Assembly (NCBI RefSeq): GCF_000473165.1
Contig: NZ_KI421504.1
Span: forward strand, 3,138,094-3,202,093
Direction: 5' to 3'
Source: Leisingera aquimarina DSM 24565
GTDB lineage: Bacteria; Pseudomonadota; Alphaproteobacteria; Rhodobacterales; Rhodobacteraceae
Length of the DNA: 64,000 nucleotides
Shown: one piece after another, positions 1-8,739 of the stretch
Position numbering within the stretch: the first letter of the stretch is position 1
Layout of the letters: every line of letters begins with the position of its first letter
Notes under the pieces: generated by a model
What the model saw: the letters and a program-made list of their open reading frames with translations, nothing else
What the model was told of the DNA's origin: nothing
Database searches by the model: none
Position numbers and translations under genes: made by a program

Positions 1-308
1 ATGTTGTTGCAGGCAACGGCGACACAGTGAGCCTAGGAGAAGGCCGAGATGAACTGATCCTCGGCGACTGGATCGAGGCCGGCGATGAACCGGTTGTTCT
101 GACAGACTACAGCCGCCTTGAGGATGTAATCGTCTATTCCCATGATGGCGAAGGCACGCCACCTGAAATCACCGTTGAGAACACGCTTGACCAATTCGGT
201 GATGAGGATGACGCCCTGCTGCTGGCAGATGGCGAGGTTTTTGCTCGTATCCAAGGTGCCGGGGGCCTGATTACAGCAGACAACATCATGGTGCTGACTC
301 GCGCCTAA
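1..308 (+). CDS. RTX-like calcium-binding protein, C-terminal part only
   Basis: The reading frame is open from base 3 to the stop at 306-308, so the N-terminus lies outside the window. The first visible residues (GNGDTVSLGEGRDELILGDW) read as the end of a glycine/aspartate-rich calcium-binding repeat array. The rest is an acidic C-terminal domain ending in a segment with ADGEVFARIQGAG and a short hydrophobic tail. The same C-terminal pattern (x-DG/QGE-x-VAR-x-x-GAG) ends the two RTX-like proteins at 17558-18727 and 18895-19797, so this is probably a third member of that paralogous group. Ca2+ binding and a surface or extracellular location follow from RTX family knowledge. An internal ATG at 27 is unlikely to be the real start because the homology continues upstream of it. 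Confidence 0.75.
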   Translation, partial: VVAGNGDTVSLGEGRDELILGDWIEAGDEPVVLTDYSRLEDVIVYSHDGEGTPPEITVENTLDQFGDEDDALLLADGEVFARIQGAGGLITADNIMVLTRA

Positions 309-315
309 AATGAAA

Positions 316-340
316 TGCCGGAGAATCTCTCCGGCACCTT
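316..340. terminator. Stem-loop between converging genes
   Basis: A 9-bp perfect stem with a 3-nt loop (arms 316-324 and 328-336) lies between the converging RTX fragment and the isomerase gene. The following tract is pyrimidine-rich but not a clean T-run, so termination efficiency is uncertain. Confidence 0.5.
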
Positions 341-369
341 CTTTCAGTTTTCAGCTGGCCTGAAGCTAC

Positions 370-1149
370 TCAGCGCCCTTCGAACTTCGCGGGGCGCTTT
401 TCCATGAAGGCTGTGACACCTTCCAGAAAATCCCGGGTCTTGCCGCATTGGCCCTGCAGATGAGCCTCTTCCGACAGCTGCTCGGCTAAAGTGCGGCCGA
501 AACTTTCGCGCAGGGCGGATTTGGTGGCGGCAAAGGCCTTGCTGGGGCCGCTGGCCAGATAGCTTGCGCGTTCCCGCCAATGGGCATCGAATTCCGCATC
601 CGGCACCGCTTCCCAGATCATGCCCCAGTCGCAGGCCTGCCGGGCGCTGACGCGGTCGGCAAACAGGGCTGCCCCCATTGATTTCGCCAGGCCGATCTGG
701 CGCGGCAGGAACCAGGTCCCGCCTGCGTCCGGGATCAGGCCGATCTTGCTGAAGGCCTGCATGAAAAAGGCGCTTTCCGTGGCGATCACCACATCGGCGG
801 CCAGCGCCAGATTGGCGCCCGCCCCGGCAGCGGCGCCGTTGACGGCCGCCACAACCGGCACCGGGCAATCATAGATCGCCTGCAGCATCGGCAGGTATTC
901 GTCGCGCAGCGTGCGTTCCAGATCCAGCTGGCCGCCGTTGCTGCCAGCGTCGCTCAGATCCTGGCCCGAGCAGAACGCGTCGCCGGCGCCGGTCAGCACC
1001 ACAGCGCGGGCCTCGGAAGAAGCCATGCGCATCGCATGAGTGATCTCGGACCGCATCCGGCTGTTCAGTGCGTTCTTGCGCGCTTCACGGTTCAGGGTGA
1101 CAACCGCCAGCCCGTCCTGCAGAGAAAACAGGATTTCCTTATAGTCCAT
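370..1149 (-). CDS. Enoyl-CoA hydratase/isomerase family protein, PaaG-like
   Basis: This 259-residue crotonase-fold protein carries the oxyanion-hole segments SGQDL (about residues 62-66) and AAAGAGANLALAADVVIA, followed by IGLIPDAGGTWFLPR. The SGQDL and IPDAGG pattern is closest to PaaG (2-(1,2-epoxy-1,2-dihydrophenyl)acetyl-CoA isomerase) rather than a classical enoyl-CoA hydratase. In PaaG the Asp of this motif is catalytic (family knowledge). No other paa genes are visible here, so a role in phenylacetate degradation is only suggested, and a general acyl-CoA isomerase is possible. It lies downstream of ccmH with a gap of about 105 bp and may share its transcript. Confidence 0.82.
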   Translation of the reverse strand: MDYKEILFSLQDGLAVVTLNREARKNALNSRMRSEITHAMRMASSEARAVVLTGAGDAFCSGQDLSDAGSNGGQLDLERTLRDEYLPMLQAIYDCPVPVVAAVNGAAAGAGANLALAADVVIATESAFFMQAFSKIGLIPDAGGTWFLPRQIGLAKSMGAALFADRVSARQACDWGMIWEAVPDAEFDAHWRERASYLASGPSKAFAATKSALRESFGRTLAEQLSEEAHLQGQCGKTRDFLEGVTAFMEKRPAKFEGR

Positions 1150-1254
1150 CGGAGTGCCTCACAATGCTTGCATTCAGGGGCCAAGAGCGTATCCGTCTGG
1201 CCGTTTGCCGGTATGGTGACGGAAAGCCCGCCTGCCGGAAAGCCGGACCCAGCG

Positions 1255-1734
1255 TCAATCCTTCAGGATTTTCCGTAGCCGCTCCCGCTCGTCAGCGCTC
1301 AGCCCCTGCTCGGCGGCCTTGGGCGCGCGGGCGCGTCCCCGCACATAGAAGACGGCGATCACAAGCGCGGCCAGCAGCATCAGCGGACCAGCAGCCCACA
1401 ACAGCCAGTTGGCGCCGCCGGTCGTCGGGCGCAGCAGCACATACTCACCATAACGGTCGACGATAAAATCCATCGCCTCGCGGTCGCTGTCGCCCGCCAC
1501 CAGCCGCTCGCGCACCAGGACGCGCAGATCTCGGGCCAGTTCGGCATTGGACTCATCAATGCTCTCATTGCGGCAAACCAGGCAGCGCAGGTCCTTGGAC
1601 AGCTCCCGCGCACGGCTTTCAAGTGCGGGATCGGCCAGCACCTCATCCGGCTCCACCGCCAAGGCCGGCGCCGGTGCAAGCACAGAGACCGTCAACAGCG
1701 CTGCAACCGCCAGGATCAAAAGTCGCAACATCAT
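1255..1734 (-). CDS. ccmH: Cytochrome c-type biogenesis protein CcmH
   Basis: CcmH is part of the System I cytochrome c maturation machinery and helps reduce apocytochrome CXXCH cysteines for haem ligation in the periplasm. The 159-residue protein has an N-terminal signal/membrane segment (about 1-26), the redox motif LRCLVCRNES with its CXXC pair near residues 51-54, the conserved helical bundle, and a C-terminal membrane helix (LLWAAGPLMLLAALVIAVFYV) followed by a short cytoplasmic tail. Its start overlaps the ccmF stop by 4 bp (ATGA), so the two are translationally coupled. Confidence 0.95.
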   Translation of the reverse strand: MMLRLLILAVAALLTVSVLAPAPALAVEPDEVLADPALESRARELSKDLRCLVCRNESIDESNAELARDLRVLVRERLVAGDSDREAMDFIVDRYGEYVLLRPTTGGANWLLWAAGPLMLLAALVIAVFYVRGRARAPKAAEQGLSADERERLRKILKD

Positions 1735-3695
1735 TCTGCCGGCACTCCTGCTTCAGGTGATTTGCGCGCGCCTGCAGCGACGCGGAAGCGCCGGTCGCTG
1801 AGGCTCAGCAGCCCGCCAAGGGCCATCAGGATCGAGCCGCCCCAGATCCAATTGGCAAGCGGCTTGATGTACGTGCGCATGGTCCAGCTGCCATCGGCCT
1901 GTTGATCACCCAGAACCACATAAACATCGCGGGTGACACGGTAGTCGATTGCCGCTTCGGTGGTTGGCATCCGGCTGACCGGGTAGTCCCGCTTCTCCGG
2001 GAACATCACCGCTTCGGACTGCCCGTTGCGCGTCACCTCGACCCGCCCTTTGGTGGTAAAATAGTTGGGTCCCTGTTCGCGGCTGACATCCGTCAGCACC
2101 AACGTAAAGGCGCCGACGTCAAAGGGTTCACCGATGCGTGCCACGCGGATATCCTCCTGCTCCCAGGCGGTCAGGCCTGCAATGGCAAAGATTGTAATGC
2201 CGAGCCCGCCATGGGCCACAGCCTTGCCCCAATCAGCACGCGGCAGCCGTAGCATCCGTTGCAAACGCCCGGACTTTCCACTGCGCAGCCACAGGTCGGC
2301 CAGCGCGCCGAACACCATCCAGGAGCCGAGGAAAAGCCCAACCGGCCCCAGCGCGGACTTTCCTGTCTGCATCGCCCAGGCCAGCACGCCCAGTGACACC
2401 GCCAGAACAAAAACATAGCGCAGCTGCCAAGCGGTGCGCCCGATCCGGCCGCGTTTCCACGGCAGCATGGCACCAACCGGCATGATCAGACCCAACGCCA
2501 CCATAAAGGGGGTGAAAGCCGAATTGAAAAACGGCGGGCCGACGCTCAGCTTGCGGTCCAGCAGCATCTCCGCGAGGATCGGCCAGACGGTGCCGAAGAA
2601 GACCACAAAGCAGCTGACCGCCAGCAGGATGTTATTGGCCACCAGTGCGCTTTCGCGGCTGACCATGCCAAAGACGCCCTTGGCCTCCATCACCTGCGCA
2701 CGCGCGGCAAACAGCGTCAGCGCGCCGCCGGTGAAGAAGGCCAGAATGAACAGGATAAACACCCCGCGTTCCGGGTCGTTGGCAAAGGCATGCACGCTGG
2801 TAATGATGCCGGAGCGCACGATGAAGGTGCCAATCAGCGAAAAGCCAAATGCCAGGATCGCCAGCAGGATGGTCCAGCTCTTCAATGCCTCGCGTTTTTC
2901 CACCACGATGGCGGAATGCAGCAGCGCCGCCGCCAGCAGCCAAGGCATGAAGGAAGCATTTTCAACCGGGTCCCAGAACCAGAAACCGCCCCAGCCAAGC
3001 TCGTAATAGGCCCACCAGGAGCCCAGCCCGATGCCGATGGTCAGGAAAATCCAGGCCGCCAGCGTCCAAGGCCGCACCCAGCGGCCCCAGGCGGCATCAA
3101 TGCGGCCTTCGATCAGGGCAGCGACGGCAAAAGAAAATGCCATGCTCAGCCCGACATAGCCGAGGTAGAGAAACGGCGGATGGAAGGCGAGGCCCGGATC
3201 CTGCAGCAGTGGATTCAAATCCTGACCGTCAAACGGGGGCACCGTCAGGCGCAGGAACGGGTTCGACGTGAACAGGATAAAGGCATAAAACGCCACGCCA
3301 ATCGCTGCTTGCACCGCCAGCACGCGCGCTTTCAAGGTGGGCGGCAGCCCGCCGCCAAAGACCGAGGCCAGGGCTCCGAACAGAGCGACGATCAGCACCC
3401 ACAGCAGCATCGAACCCTCATGGTTCCCCCAGGTTCCCGAAATCTTGTACAGCATCGGCTTGGCCGAATGGCTGTTCAGAGTGACCAGCTTGAGCGAGAA
3501 ATCAGAGGTGATGAACGCCCAGGTCAGCGCCCCGAAGGCAAAGGCGGTGAACAGGAACTGCGCCTGTGCTGCGGGTTCTGCCACGGCCATCCAGCCGGGC
3601 CAGCGTTTATGCGCGCCGATCAAGGGAATAACGGCCTGCACGATCGCGATCATGAAGGCGAGAATTAGGGCGAAATGTCCGAGTTCTGTGATCAT
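1731..3695 (-). CDS. ccmF: Haem lyase subunit CcmF
   Basis: CcmF is the large polytopic inner-membrane component of the haem lyase that attaches haem to apocytochromes c after receiving it from CcmE. The 654-residue protein has the expected length, many membrane segments and the tryptophan-rich WWD domain (WGGFWFWDPVENASFMPW at about residues 235-252). A periplasmic soluble region precedes the last membrane helix. It is followed by ccmH with a 4-bp overlap and preceded by the holin gene 110 bp upstream. ccmE lies 1.5 kb upstream, separated by the phage-type lysis pair, so the usual ccmE-ccmF neighbourhood is interrupted. Confidence 0.96.
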   Translation of the reverse strand: MITELGHFALILAFMIAIVQAVIPLIGAHKRWPGWMAVAEPAAQAQFLFTAFAFGALTWAFITSDFSLKLVTLNSHSAKPMLYKISGTWGNHEGSMLLWVLIVALFGALASVFGGGLPPTLKARVLAVQAAIGVAFYAFILFTSNPFLRLTVPPFDGQDLNPLLQDPGLAFHPPFLYLGYVGLSMAFSFAVAALIEGRIDAAWGRWVRPWTLAAWIFLTIGIGLGSWWAYYELGWGGFWFWDPVENASFMPWLLAAALLHSAIVVEKREALKSWTILLAILAFGFSLIGTFIVRSGIITSVHAFANDPERGVFILFILAFFTGGALTLFAARAQVMEAKGVFGMVSRESALVANNILLAVSCFVVFFGTVWPILAEMLLDRKLSVGPPFFNSAFTPFMVALGLIMPVGAMLPWKRGRIGRTAWQLRYVFVLAVSLGVLAWAMQTGKSALGPVGLFLGSWMVFGALADLWLRSGKSGRLQRMLRLPRADWGKAVAHGGLGITIFAIAGLTAWEQEDIRVARIGEPFDVGAFTLVLTDVSREQGPNYFTTKGRVEVTRNGQSEAVMFPEKRDYPVSRMPTTEAAIDYRVTRDVYVVLGDQQADGSWTMRTYIKPLANWIWGGSILMALGGLLSLSDRRFRVAAGARKSPEAGVPAE

Positions 3696-3805
3696 GTGCC
3701 GATGTGTCCATGCATGCTCTGTTAGGCTGGCTTTTCTATACGCCTGTCCGGCGGAGGCGCCAATGGCATTCGCCGTGCCACGCCGCCGCAGTGTGCAGAT
3801 TGTGA

Positions 3806-4381
3806 TCAGCCTCTGCGGGATTTCCAGGCATTTAGAGCCGGATTATCCTCTTTCGCTGCGGGTTCTGTCCGGGTGGCCGCGCTGGTACCGGCGACTGCGG
3901 CGGCAGGTGAGTCTGCCCGCAACCGCTCCAGCGCGGCAATGTTACCGGCCACTTGCGGGACTTGCGCAAGGCTGGCGGCCAGCCCCTTCTGGAACTCCTG
4001 GGATTTCACCTGATGGCGGGCGCCGAAATAGAAGGAAACGATGACGCCCAGAAGCCACCACAATGGCTCCGGCACCAGCGCGAGCCCCTGCATCCGGGCG
4101 GCGAACCAGACGGGATCAGACAGCGCCGAAACCAGCAGCGCCAGAGTTCCCAGCGCCAGCATCGGCCGCGGCAGCCGGTTCACCGCGTCCATAAAACGGT
4201 CAAATCGGCTATTGCCGCCGTATTGGAATTCCGCGGCCAGCTGGCTCAGCGCGGCGGTCTGCATTTCATGCGACCGGGCTGCACCGGCCTCGGCGTTTTC
4301 GCGAAAAACTTCAACGGTTTCCCGTAAAGCATTGCGGCGGTTCCCGAAAATCAAGCCAAATAGATCTGCGATCAGCCCCAT
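3806..4381 (-). CDS. GTA-type 3-TM holin
   Basis: This 191-residue protein has an N-terminal helix (MGLIADLFGLIFGNRR), a charged amphipathic stretch, and two clear membrane helices around residues 73-92 (PMLALGTLALLVSALSDPVW) and 104-121 (PLWWLLGVIVSFYFGARH). The tail is Ala/Pro-rich and hydrophilic. This matches the 3TM holin family associated with release of gene transfer agents, which permeabilises the inner membrane to let the endolysin out (family knowledge). Its first 10 bp overlap the 3' end of the endolysin gene, so the pair is coupled. No phage structural genes are nearby, which fits GTA lysis genes being unlinked to the structural cluster. Confidence 0.85.
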   Translation of the reverse strand: MGLIADLFGLIFGNRRNALRETVEVFRENAEAGAARSHEMQTAALSQLAAEFQYGGNSRFDRFMDAVNRLPRPMLALGTLALLVSALSDPVWFAARMQGLALVPEPLWWLLGVIVSFYFGARHQVKSQEFQKGLAASLAQVPQVAGNIAALERLRADSPAAAVAGTSAATRTEPAAKEDNPALNAWKSRRG

Positions 4382-4983
4382 GCCGCGGTCCTTTGCTGAA
4401 ACGCCTGGCGGCTCAGATGGTATTGGGCAGAGATGAATTCCTCGGCCCGCCGGATCCAGCCGCCTTTTGTGCCGTCGCGGGTGCGGGCGAATTTGCGGCT
4501 GGCGGGGCGCTGATCCGCGAGACGAAAGTAATAATTGCGCCTCGCGATGCCATAGGCGTCGCGCAAGGCGTCCGGGTCAACCAAGGCTGCCTGCTCTGCC
4601 GCCGATGCGGTTTGCGGGCCGATAACGCCGTCCACGGTTACGGTATACCCCATCTCCCGCAGAAGGCGCTGAAGAATGCGCACCGCGTTGATGCCTGCGT
4701 TCACATACATATCGAACACCGTGGCCTCGAGGCAGACCGGCAGGCTGGCGATATGGGGCGCCTCGAAATAGTGACGGATGAAGATGTCCACGGCCTGTGC
4801 GCGGCTCAGCGCCTTCACATCCCAGGTGTCCACGCCCCCGTCACCGGTTACATCCAACCCCAGCCGCCGCAATGTTCCGATAGTCACACCGTATTTGGTG
4901 GCGCCGCCGGGATCATCCGGATCATTCACAAAGCCGCCTTCACGCGCCACAATCTCTGCGGCGATTTCTTTTACATCCTGCAT
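4372..4983 (-). CDS. Holin-associated N-acetylmuramidase (GH108-type endolysin)
   Basis: This 203-residue protein starts with EIVAREGGFVNDPDDPGG and ATKYGVTIGTL, the signature of glycoside hydrolase family 108; the Glu of the EGGF motif is the expected catalytic acid. The C-terminal half contains a peptidoglycan-binding-like segment (VDGVIGPQTASAAEQ). The enzyme would cleave peptidoglycan once the downstream holin opens the inner membrane. There is no signal peptide, consistent with holin-dependent export. Overlap with the holin and the alphaproteobacterial context point to the GTA-release lysin described in Rhodobacter capsulatus. A decayed prophage lysis module is the alternative. The SD is weak-to-moderate (GAGG 5 nt before the ATG). 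Confidence 0.87.
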   Translation of the reverse strand: MQDVKEIAAEIVAREGGFVNDPDDPGGATKYGVTIGTLRRLGLDVTGDGGVDTWDVKALSRAQAVDIFIRHYFEAPHIASLPVCLEATVFDMYVNAGINAVRILQRLLREMGYTVTVDGVIGPQTASAAEQAALVDPDALRDAYGIARRNYYFRLADQRPASRKFARTRDGTKGGWIRRAEEFISAQYHLSRQAFQQRTAAWG

Positions 4984-5099
4984 AGCACCTCACCACTTCC
5001 AACGCAGGTATACTGCCCCGAAGGCGCTAAGATCTGCTGAGACCACCGTACGCTGCCCGCGCAACGCCCAGATTCTGTTTACTGGTGAGCGCTGAAGCG

Positions 5100-5134
5100 A
5101 AAAAGGCCCCGCAGGACGCCAGTCCTGCGGGGCC
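5100..5134 (-). terminator. Rho-independent terminator of ccmE
   Basis: A perfect 13-bp GC-rich stem (arms 5105-5117 and 5122-5134) with a 4-nt loop is followed on the minus strand by a T-run. It lies downstream of ccmE and upstream of the endolysin gene, so the lysis pair and ccmF/ccmH probably have their own promoter in 4984-5100. Confidence 0.85.
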
Positions 5135-5161
5135 ATCTATACTTAATCAAGCTGGGCAAGA

Positions 5162-5605
5162 TCAGGTTTCAGGTTCCTGATAGACCCCCTGCTCCTTCAA
5201 CGCGTCCATGACTTCCTTGGGCATATAGGTCTCGTCATGTTTCGCCAGGATTTCAGAGGCTTCAAAGACACCATTCACATAACGGCCAGTACCGACCATA
5301 CCCTGGTTTTCCTCAAACAGGTCCGGCAGCACACCGGTATATGCGACCTGCACCGTGGCGCCGCCATCGGTGACGGCAAAGCGCACGGTTTCACCCTGAC
5401 CGCGCAGCAGGCTTCCTTCCTCAACCAGCCCGCCGATGCGGAACACTTCGGACGGTTTCGGCGGCGCCTCGGCCACCTGGCTGGGCGAGCGGAAGTAGTT
5501 GATCCCGTCGCGCATGGCATAACCGATCAGGGCGGTTGCAACGACCAAAGCCACCGCGGCAACGGCAATGACTTGGATCCGGCGCTGTTTCTTCAGGTTC
5601 TTCAT
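5162..5605 (-). CDS. ccmE: Haem chaperone CcmE
   Basis: CcmE covalently binds haem in the periplasm and passes it to CcmF. The 147-residue protein has a short basic cytoplasmic tail, one N-terminal membrane anchor (about residues 11-28), an OB-fold beta domain (FRIGGLVEEGSLLRG) and the haem-attachment segment LAKHDETYMP with its conserved histidine and tyrosine. It lies 41 bp downstream of argC on the same strand and is closed by a strong terminator. Confidence 0.96.
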   Translation of the reverse strand: MKNLKKQRRIQVIAVAAVALVVATALIGYAMRDGINYFRSPSQVAEAPPKPSEVFRIGGLVEEGSLLRGQGETVRFAVTDGGATVQVAYTGVLPDLFEENQGMVGTGRYVNGVFEASEILAKHDETYMPKEVMDALKEQGVYQEPET

Positions 5606-5646
5606 GGTTTCCTCATTTCAAGGCCCGTGCCTGCGCCGCCCCCGGA

Positions 5647-6675
5647 TCAGGGGAACAGCGGCGCCATCATCAGCCCTTCGGTCTCAGTCTCACCTAACAT
5701 CAGGTTTGCGTTCTGCAAGGCCTGGCCGCTGCTACCTTTTGTCAGGTTATCAAGTGCTGCAATCACAATGGCCCGGCCTTCGATCCGGTCCTGCGCCACG
5801 CCGATATGGCAGAAGTTGGAGCCGCGCACATGGTGCGTGCTGGGCGCCTCGCCAAAGGGCAGCAGTTCGATAAAGGGCTCATCTGCGTAAGCCTTGGCGA
5901 AGGTCTCATGGATCGTCCGCGCGTCGCCCTTCACATAGACGGTGGCCAGAATGCCGCGGTTGGCGGGGAGCAGATGCGGGGTGAACTGGACCTTGACCGG
6001 GCGGCCTGCAATCTTGCTGAATTCCTGATCGAATTCACCCAGATGCCGGTGGGTGCCGCCAATGGCATAGGCGTTGCAGCCCTCGCTCAGCTCGGCGTGC
6101 AGCAGGTTTTCCTTGAGCGACCGGCCGGCGCCGGAGACCGCGCATTTCAGGTCCAGAATAATGTCGTCCAGATCAATGACGCTGCACTCGATCAGCGGGC
6201 GCAGCGCGAGCTGGCCGGTGGCCGCGTTGCAGCCGGTGCCGGCCACCAGCCGCGCGGATTTGATGTCTTCCCGGTAGAACTCGGTCAAGCCATAGACCGC
6301 CTCTTCCTGCTGCTCCAACGCGGCGTGCGGGTTGCCGTACCATTTTTCGTATTCCGCCGGATCGCGCAGCCGGAAGTCAGCCGACAGATCCACGATCTTC
6401 AGGTTCGCGGGCAGCGCTGCGATCACTTCCTGGCTGGTCTTGTGCGGCAGCGCGCAGAAGCACAGGTCAATGCCGGAGAAATCAATCCCATCGATTTTGC
6501 ACAGCACCGGCAATTCCATATGGCGCAGGTGCGGAAAGACCTGGGCCATGGTCATGCCAGCCTTGCGATCGGCCGAGAGCGCCGCGATTTCGATGTTCGG
6601 ATGCTGGGCGATCAGCCGCACCAGTTCGGCGCCAGTGTAGCCGGACGCGCCAAGAATAGCCACTTTATGGGTCAT
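5647..6675 (-). CDS. argC: N-acetyl-gamma-glutamyl-phosphate reductase
   Basis: ArgC performs the NADPH-dependent reduction of N-acetylglutamyl phosphate in arginine biosynthesis. The 342-residue protein has the N-terminal dinucleotide-binding motif [10 protein letters not shown], the segment [11 protein letters not shown], and the active-site cysteine in [10 protein letters not shown] (about residue 148). The start is supported by GAGGT 5 nt upstream of the ATG. It may be co-transcribed with downstream ccmE. Confidence 0.95.
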   Translation of the reverse strand: MTHKVAILGASGYTGAELVRLIAQHPNIEIAALSADRKAGMTMAQVFPHLRHMELPVLCKIDGIDFSGIDLCFCALPHKTSQEVIAALPANLKIVDLSADFRLRDPAEYEKWYGNPHAALEQQEEAVYGLTEFYREDIKSARLVAGTGCNAATGQLALRPLIECSVIDLDDIILDLKCAVSGAGRSLKENLLHAELSEGCNAYAIGGTHRHLGEFDQEFSKIAGRPVKVQFTPHLLPANRGILATVYVKGDARTIHETFAKAYADEPFIELLPFGEAPSTHHVRGSNFCHIGVAQDRIEGRAIVIAALDNLTKGSSGQALQNANLMLGETETEGLMMAPLFP

Positions 6676-6789
6676 GTCAGACCTCGTCTTTCGATATGAT
6701 ATGCCGGTTCCGCAGCCATCTGCGGAGAGAATTAGGAGAAAATGCGCCCGTGCACATTGACCTGGAACAAGGTCCCGCGCGGTCTGTGC

Positions 6790-7599
6790 TCAGGCGGCCT
6801 GAAAGGTGATTTCCCGTCGGAGAAACTGGGTCGCGCGGTCGCTGACGCGGCCCGGGTCGCCGGTGGTAAAATAGCCGTCAGCACCATTGCCCTGCATGCC
6901 GGGATGCCGTGTCAAGTAGTCGGCCAGGCTGTCTGCCACCAGGTTGCCCTGGCTGAACACTTTGACCTCCGGTCCCAGTGCCGCCTGGAACGTCTGTTCC
7001 ATCAGCGGGTAATGGGTGCAGCCGAGGATCGCCGCCTGCGGATGCGGCATCTTGCGCTTCAAGGCGTCTACATGGCTGCGCACCAGCGCTTCTGCCAGAA
7101 TCAGATCGCCGTCCTCAATCGCGTCCACGACGCCGCCGCAGGCCTGCGCTTCGACGTCCACACCGATAGCGCGGAAGGCCAGTTCCCGCTGAAAGGCGCG
7201 GCTGGCGACGGTGGCCGGGGTGGCAAACAGCGCCACATGCTTGGTGGCGACTTCACGCGGTGGCGAGTTATCGCCCCATTGGCGTTCGGTCAGCGCTTCG
7301 ATCAGCGGCACAAAGACGCCCAGCACCCGCTTACCCTGAGGCAGCCCGCCCTCCTGCATCCGGCGCAGGGCGGCGGCAGAGGCGGTATTGCAGGCCAGGA
7401 TCACCAGATCGCAGCCTTTGTCCCACATATCCTCCACTGCGGATTTTGTCAGCTGATAGACGTCCTCTGCATCGCGCACACCATAAGGCGCGCGGTCGTT
7501 ATCGCCGTAGTAGAGGAAATCCACATCCGGCAGGCGCTTTTGCGCCGCGTCCAGGACGGTCAGCCCGCCCAGGCCTGAATCAAAGATGCCAACAGCCAT
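6790..7599 (-). CDS. murI: Glutamate racemase
   Basis: MurI supplies D-glutamate for peptidoglycan by cofactor-independent racemisation. The 269-residue protein begins with the phosphate/glutamate-binding motif [12 protein letters not shown] and contains both catalytic cysteine motifs, ACNTAS (about residue 72) and GCTHYPL (about residue 185). It starts 9 bp after the upstream acyltransferase stop, which indicates an operon. Confidence 0.95.
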   Translation of the reverse strand: MAVGIFDSGLGGLTVLDAAQKRLPDVDFLYYGDNDRAPYGVRDAEDVYQLTKSAVEDMWDKGCDLVILACNTASAAALRRMQEGGLPQGKRVLGVFVPLIEALTERQWGDNSPPREVATKHVALFATPATVASRAFQRELAFRAIGVDVEAQACGGVVDAIEDGDLILAEALVRSHVDALKRKMPHPQAAILGCTHYPLMEQTFQAALGPEVKVFSQGNLVADSLADYLTRHPGMQGNGADGYFTTGDPGRVSDRATQFLRREITFQAA

Positions 7600-7608
7600 A
7601 AAGCTCTC

Positions 7609-8523
7609 TCACGCGCGGTGTTTCTCTTCGAACTCAAACCCGTAACCGAAGGATTTGAGCGGTACTGGAGACAGCTCATACGTGGCTTTGCGCAGAAAAT
7701 CCATAAGCGCTTTTGTATCTTTGGCCAGCGGGTCCAGAACGTCACGGCCGATGGGCTCGCCGAGAACCACCCGGACCGGGGTATCAACGCGCTTGCGGAA
7801 TTCCTTGATCAGCAGCCCCATGCGCAAGGTGGCATGCAGGTGGCTGGCGATCTGGAACAGGCGCGAGGTGTGGCCGTCAAAGTACATCGGCACTACCACG
7901 GCGTCCGATTTGGCAATCATCCGCGCCGTAAAGCCGCGCCAGCCCGGGTCCATCGGGTGGCCCAAGGGATGCGCGGCTGTGGACACCGTGCCGCCCGGGA
8001 AGATGCCGATGGCGCCGCCCTGCCCCAAGTAGCTGAGCGCCTTCTTGCGGGTTTCCAAGTTGGTCCGCATCGCCGCTTTGGTTGCGGCGAAGTCGACCGG
8101 CAGGATCACCTTGTCCAAGTCCTCGGCGCGGCGGAACACCTGATGTGCCAGGATGCGGAAATCGCTGCGGGTTTCCGCCAGGATATGGCCCATCATCAAC
8201 CCGTCGAGGATGCCGTAAGGGTGATTGGCGATCAGGATCACCGGCCGGTCCTCCGGGATATTGCTGAGCGACCCGCCCGCGATGTCCAGTGTCAGCCCGT
8301 AGCGTTCCGTCATTACCGACCAGAAGCTGCGGCCCGTGGCCACCTCCTGCTCATAGCCTGCGGCGCGGCGGATCAGGTTCAGGCGTCCGGTGGAATTCTC
8401 CATCAGCCGGATCACCGCACGCCCTGCGCGGGTAGAGGCAGAATGGGCATAGGAAATATCGCGGGCAATGTGACGCTGCGCCTGCATCTGCGAGAAGTCT
8501 CCGTCTGGTGTCAGCGGCCACAT
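7609..8523 (-). CDS. Lysophospholipid acyltransferase family protein
   Basis: The protein resembles PlsC-fold 1-acyl-glycerol-3-phosphate-type acyltransferases. It has NHPYGILDG as the catalytic His/Asp block and GIFPGGTVST as the substrate-binding block. His and Asp are separated by five residues instead of the classical four, a spacing known from some hemolysin/ornithine-lipid-like acyltransferases. The frame is open to 8637, but upstream residues look non-coding. ATG 8523 (304 residues) or ATG 8487 (preceded by GGAGA at 11 nt) are both plausible starts. It overlaps nothing and is followed after 9 bp by murI. The exact lipid substrate is unknown. Confidence 0.78.
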   Translation of the reverse strand: MWPLTPDGDFSQMQAQRHIARDISYAHSASTRAGRAVIRLMENSTGRLNLIRRAAGYEQEVATGRSFWSVMTERYGLTLDIAGGSLSNIPEDRPVILIANHPYGILDGLMMGHILAETRSDFRILAHQVFRRAEDLDKVILPVDFAATKAAMRTNLETRKKALSYLGQGGAIGIFPGGTVSTAAHPLGHPMDPGWRGFTARMIAKSDAVVVPMYFDGHTSRLFQIASHLHATLRMGLLIKEFRKRVDTPVRVVLGEPIGRDVLDPLAKDTKALMDFLRKATYELSPVPLKSFGYGFEFEEKHRA

Positions 8524-8590
8524 TAGGCCGGGAGTGCAGTCTGCAACAGATGCGTAACAGAGGTGTGACGGATTGCGGCAGCGGAGGACC

Positions 8591-8640
8591 GGGGCGCTGC
8601 CCCGGACCCCGGGGTGTTTATGACCAGAAAGAAGCAACGG
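8591..8640 (+). repeat. Dispersed GC-rich 3'-flanking element, copy 1
   Basis: The block begins with a self-complementary GGGGCGCTGCCCC, then CCCCGGGGTGTTT and an A-rich GACCAGAAAGAAG tail. A related block is present on the opposite strand at 42781-42844 with the same order of parts. From memory, similar blocks flank many genes in roseobacter genomes. The remaining gap (8524-8739) shows no gene. Confidence 0.5.
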
Positions 8641-8739
8641 AACGGCAAACGCCGCGCGTCAGCGCCGCGCTGGTCCCAACGGTTTTGAACCTTTCTTTGA
8701 AAGGGGCTAAGCGGGCGGGAGTACCCCGCCCGGCCCTGA

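Noticed and set aside
4984-5104. CtrA box (TTAA-N7-TTAA) upstream of the endolysin
   Set aside because: Searched because GTA lysis genes are CtrA-dependent in Rhodobacter; no such motif is present in this interval.
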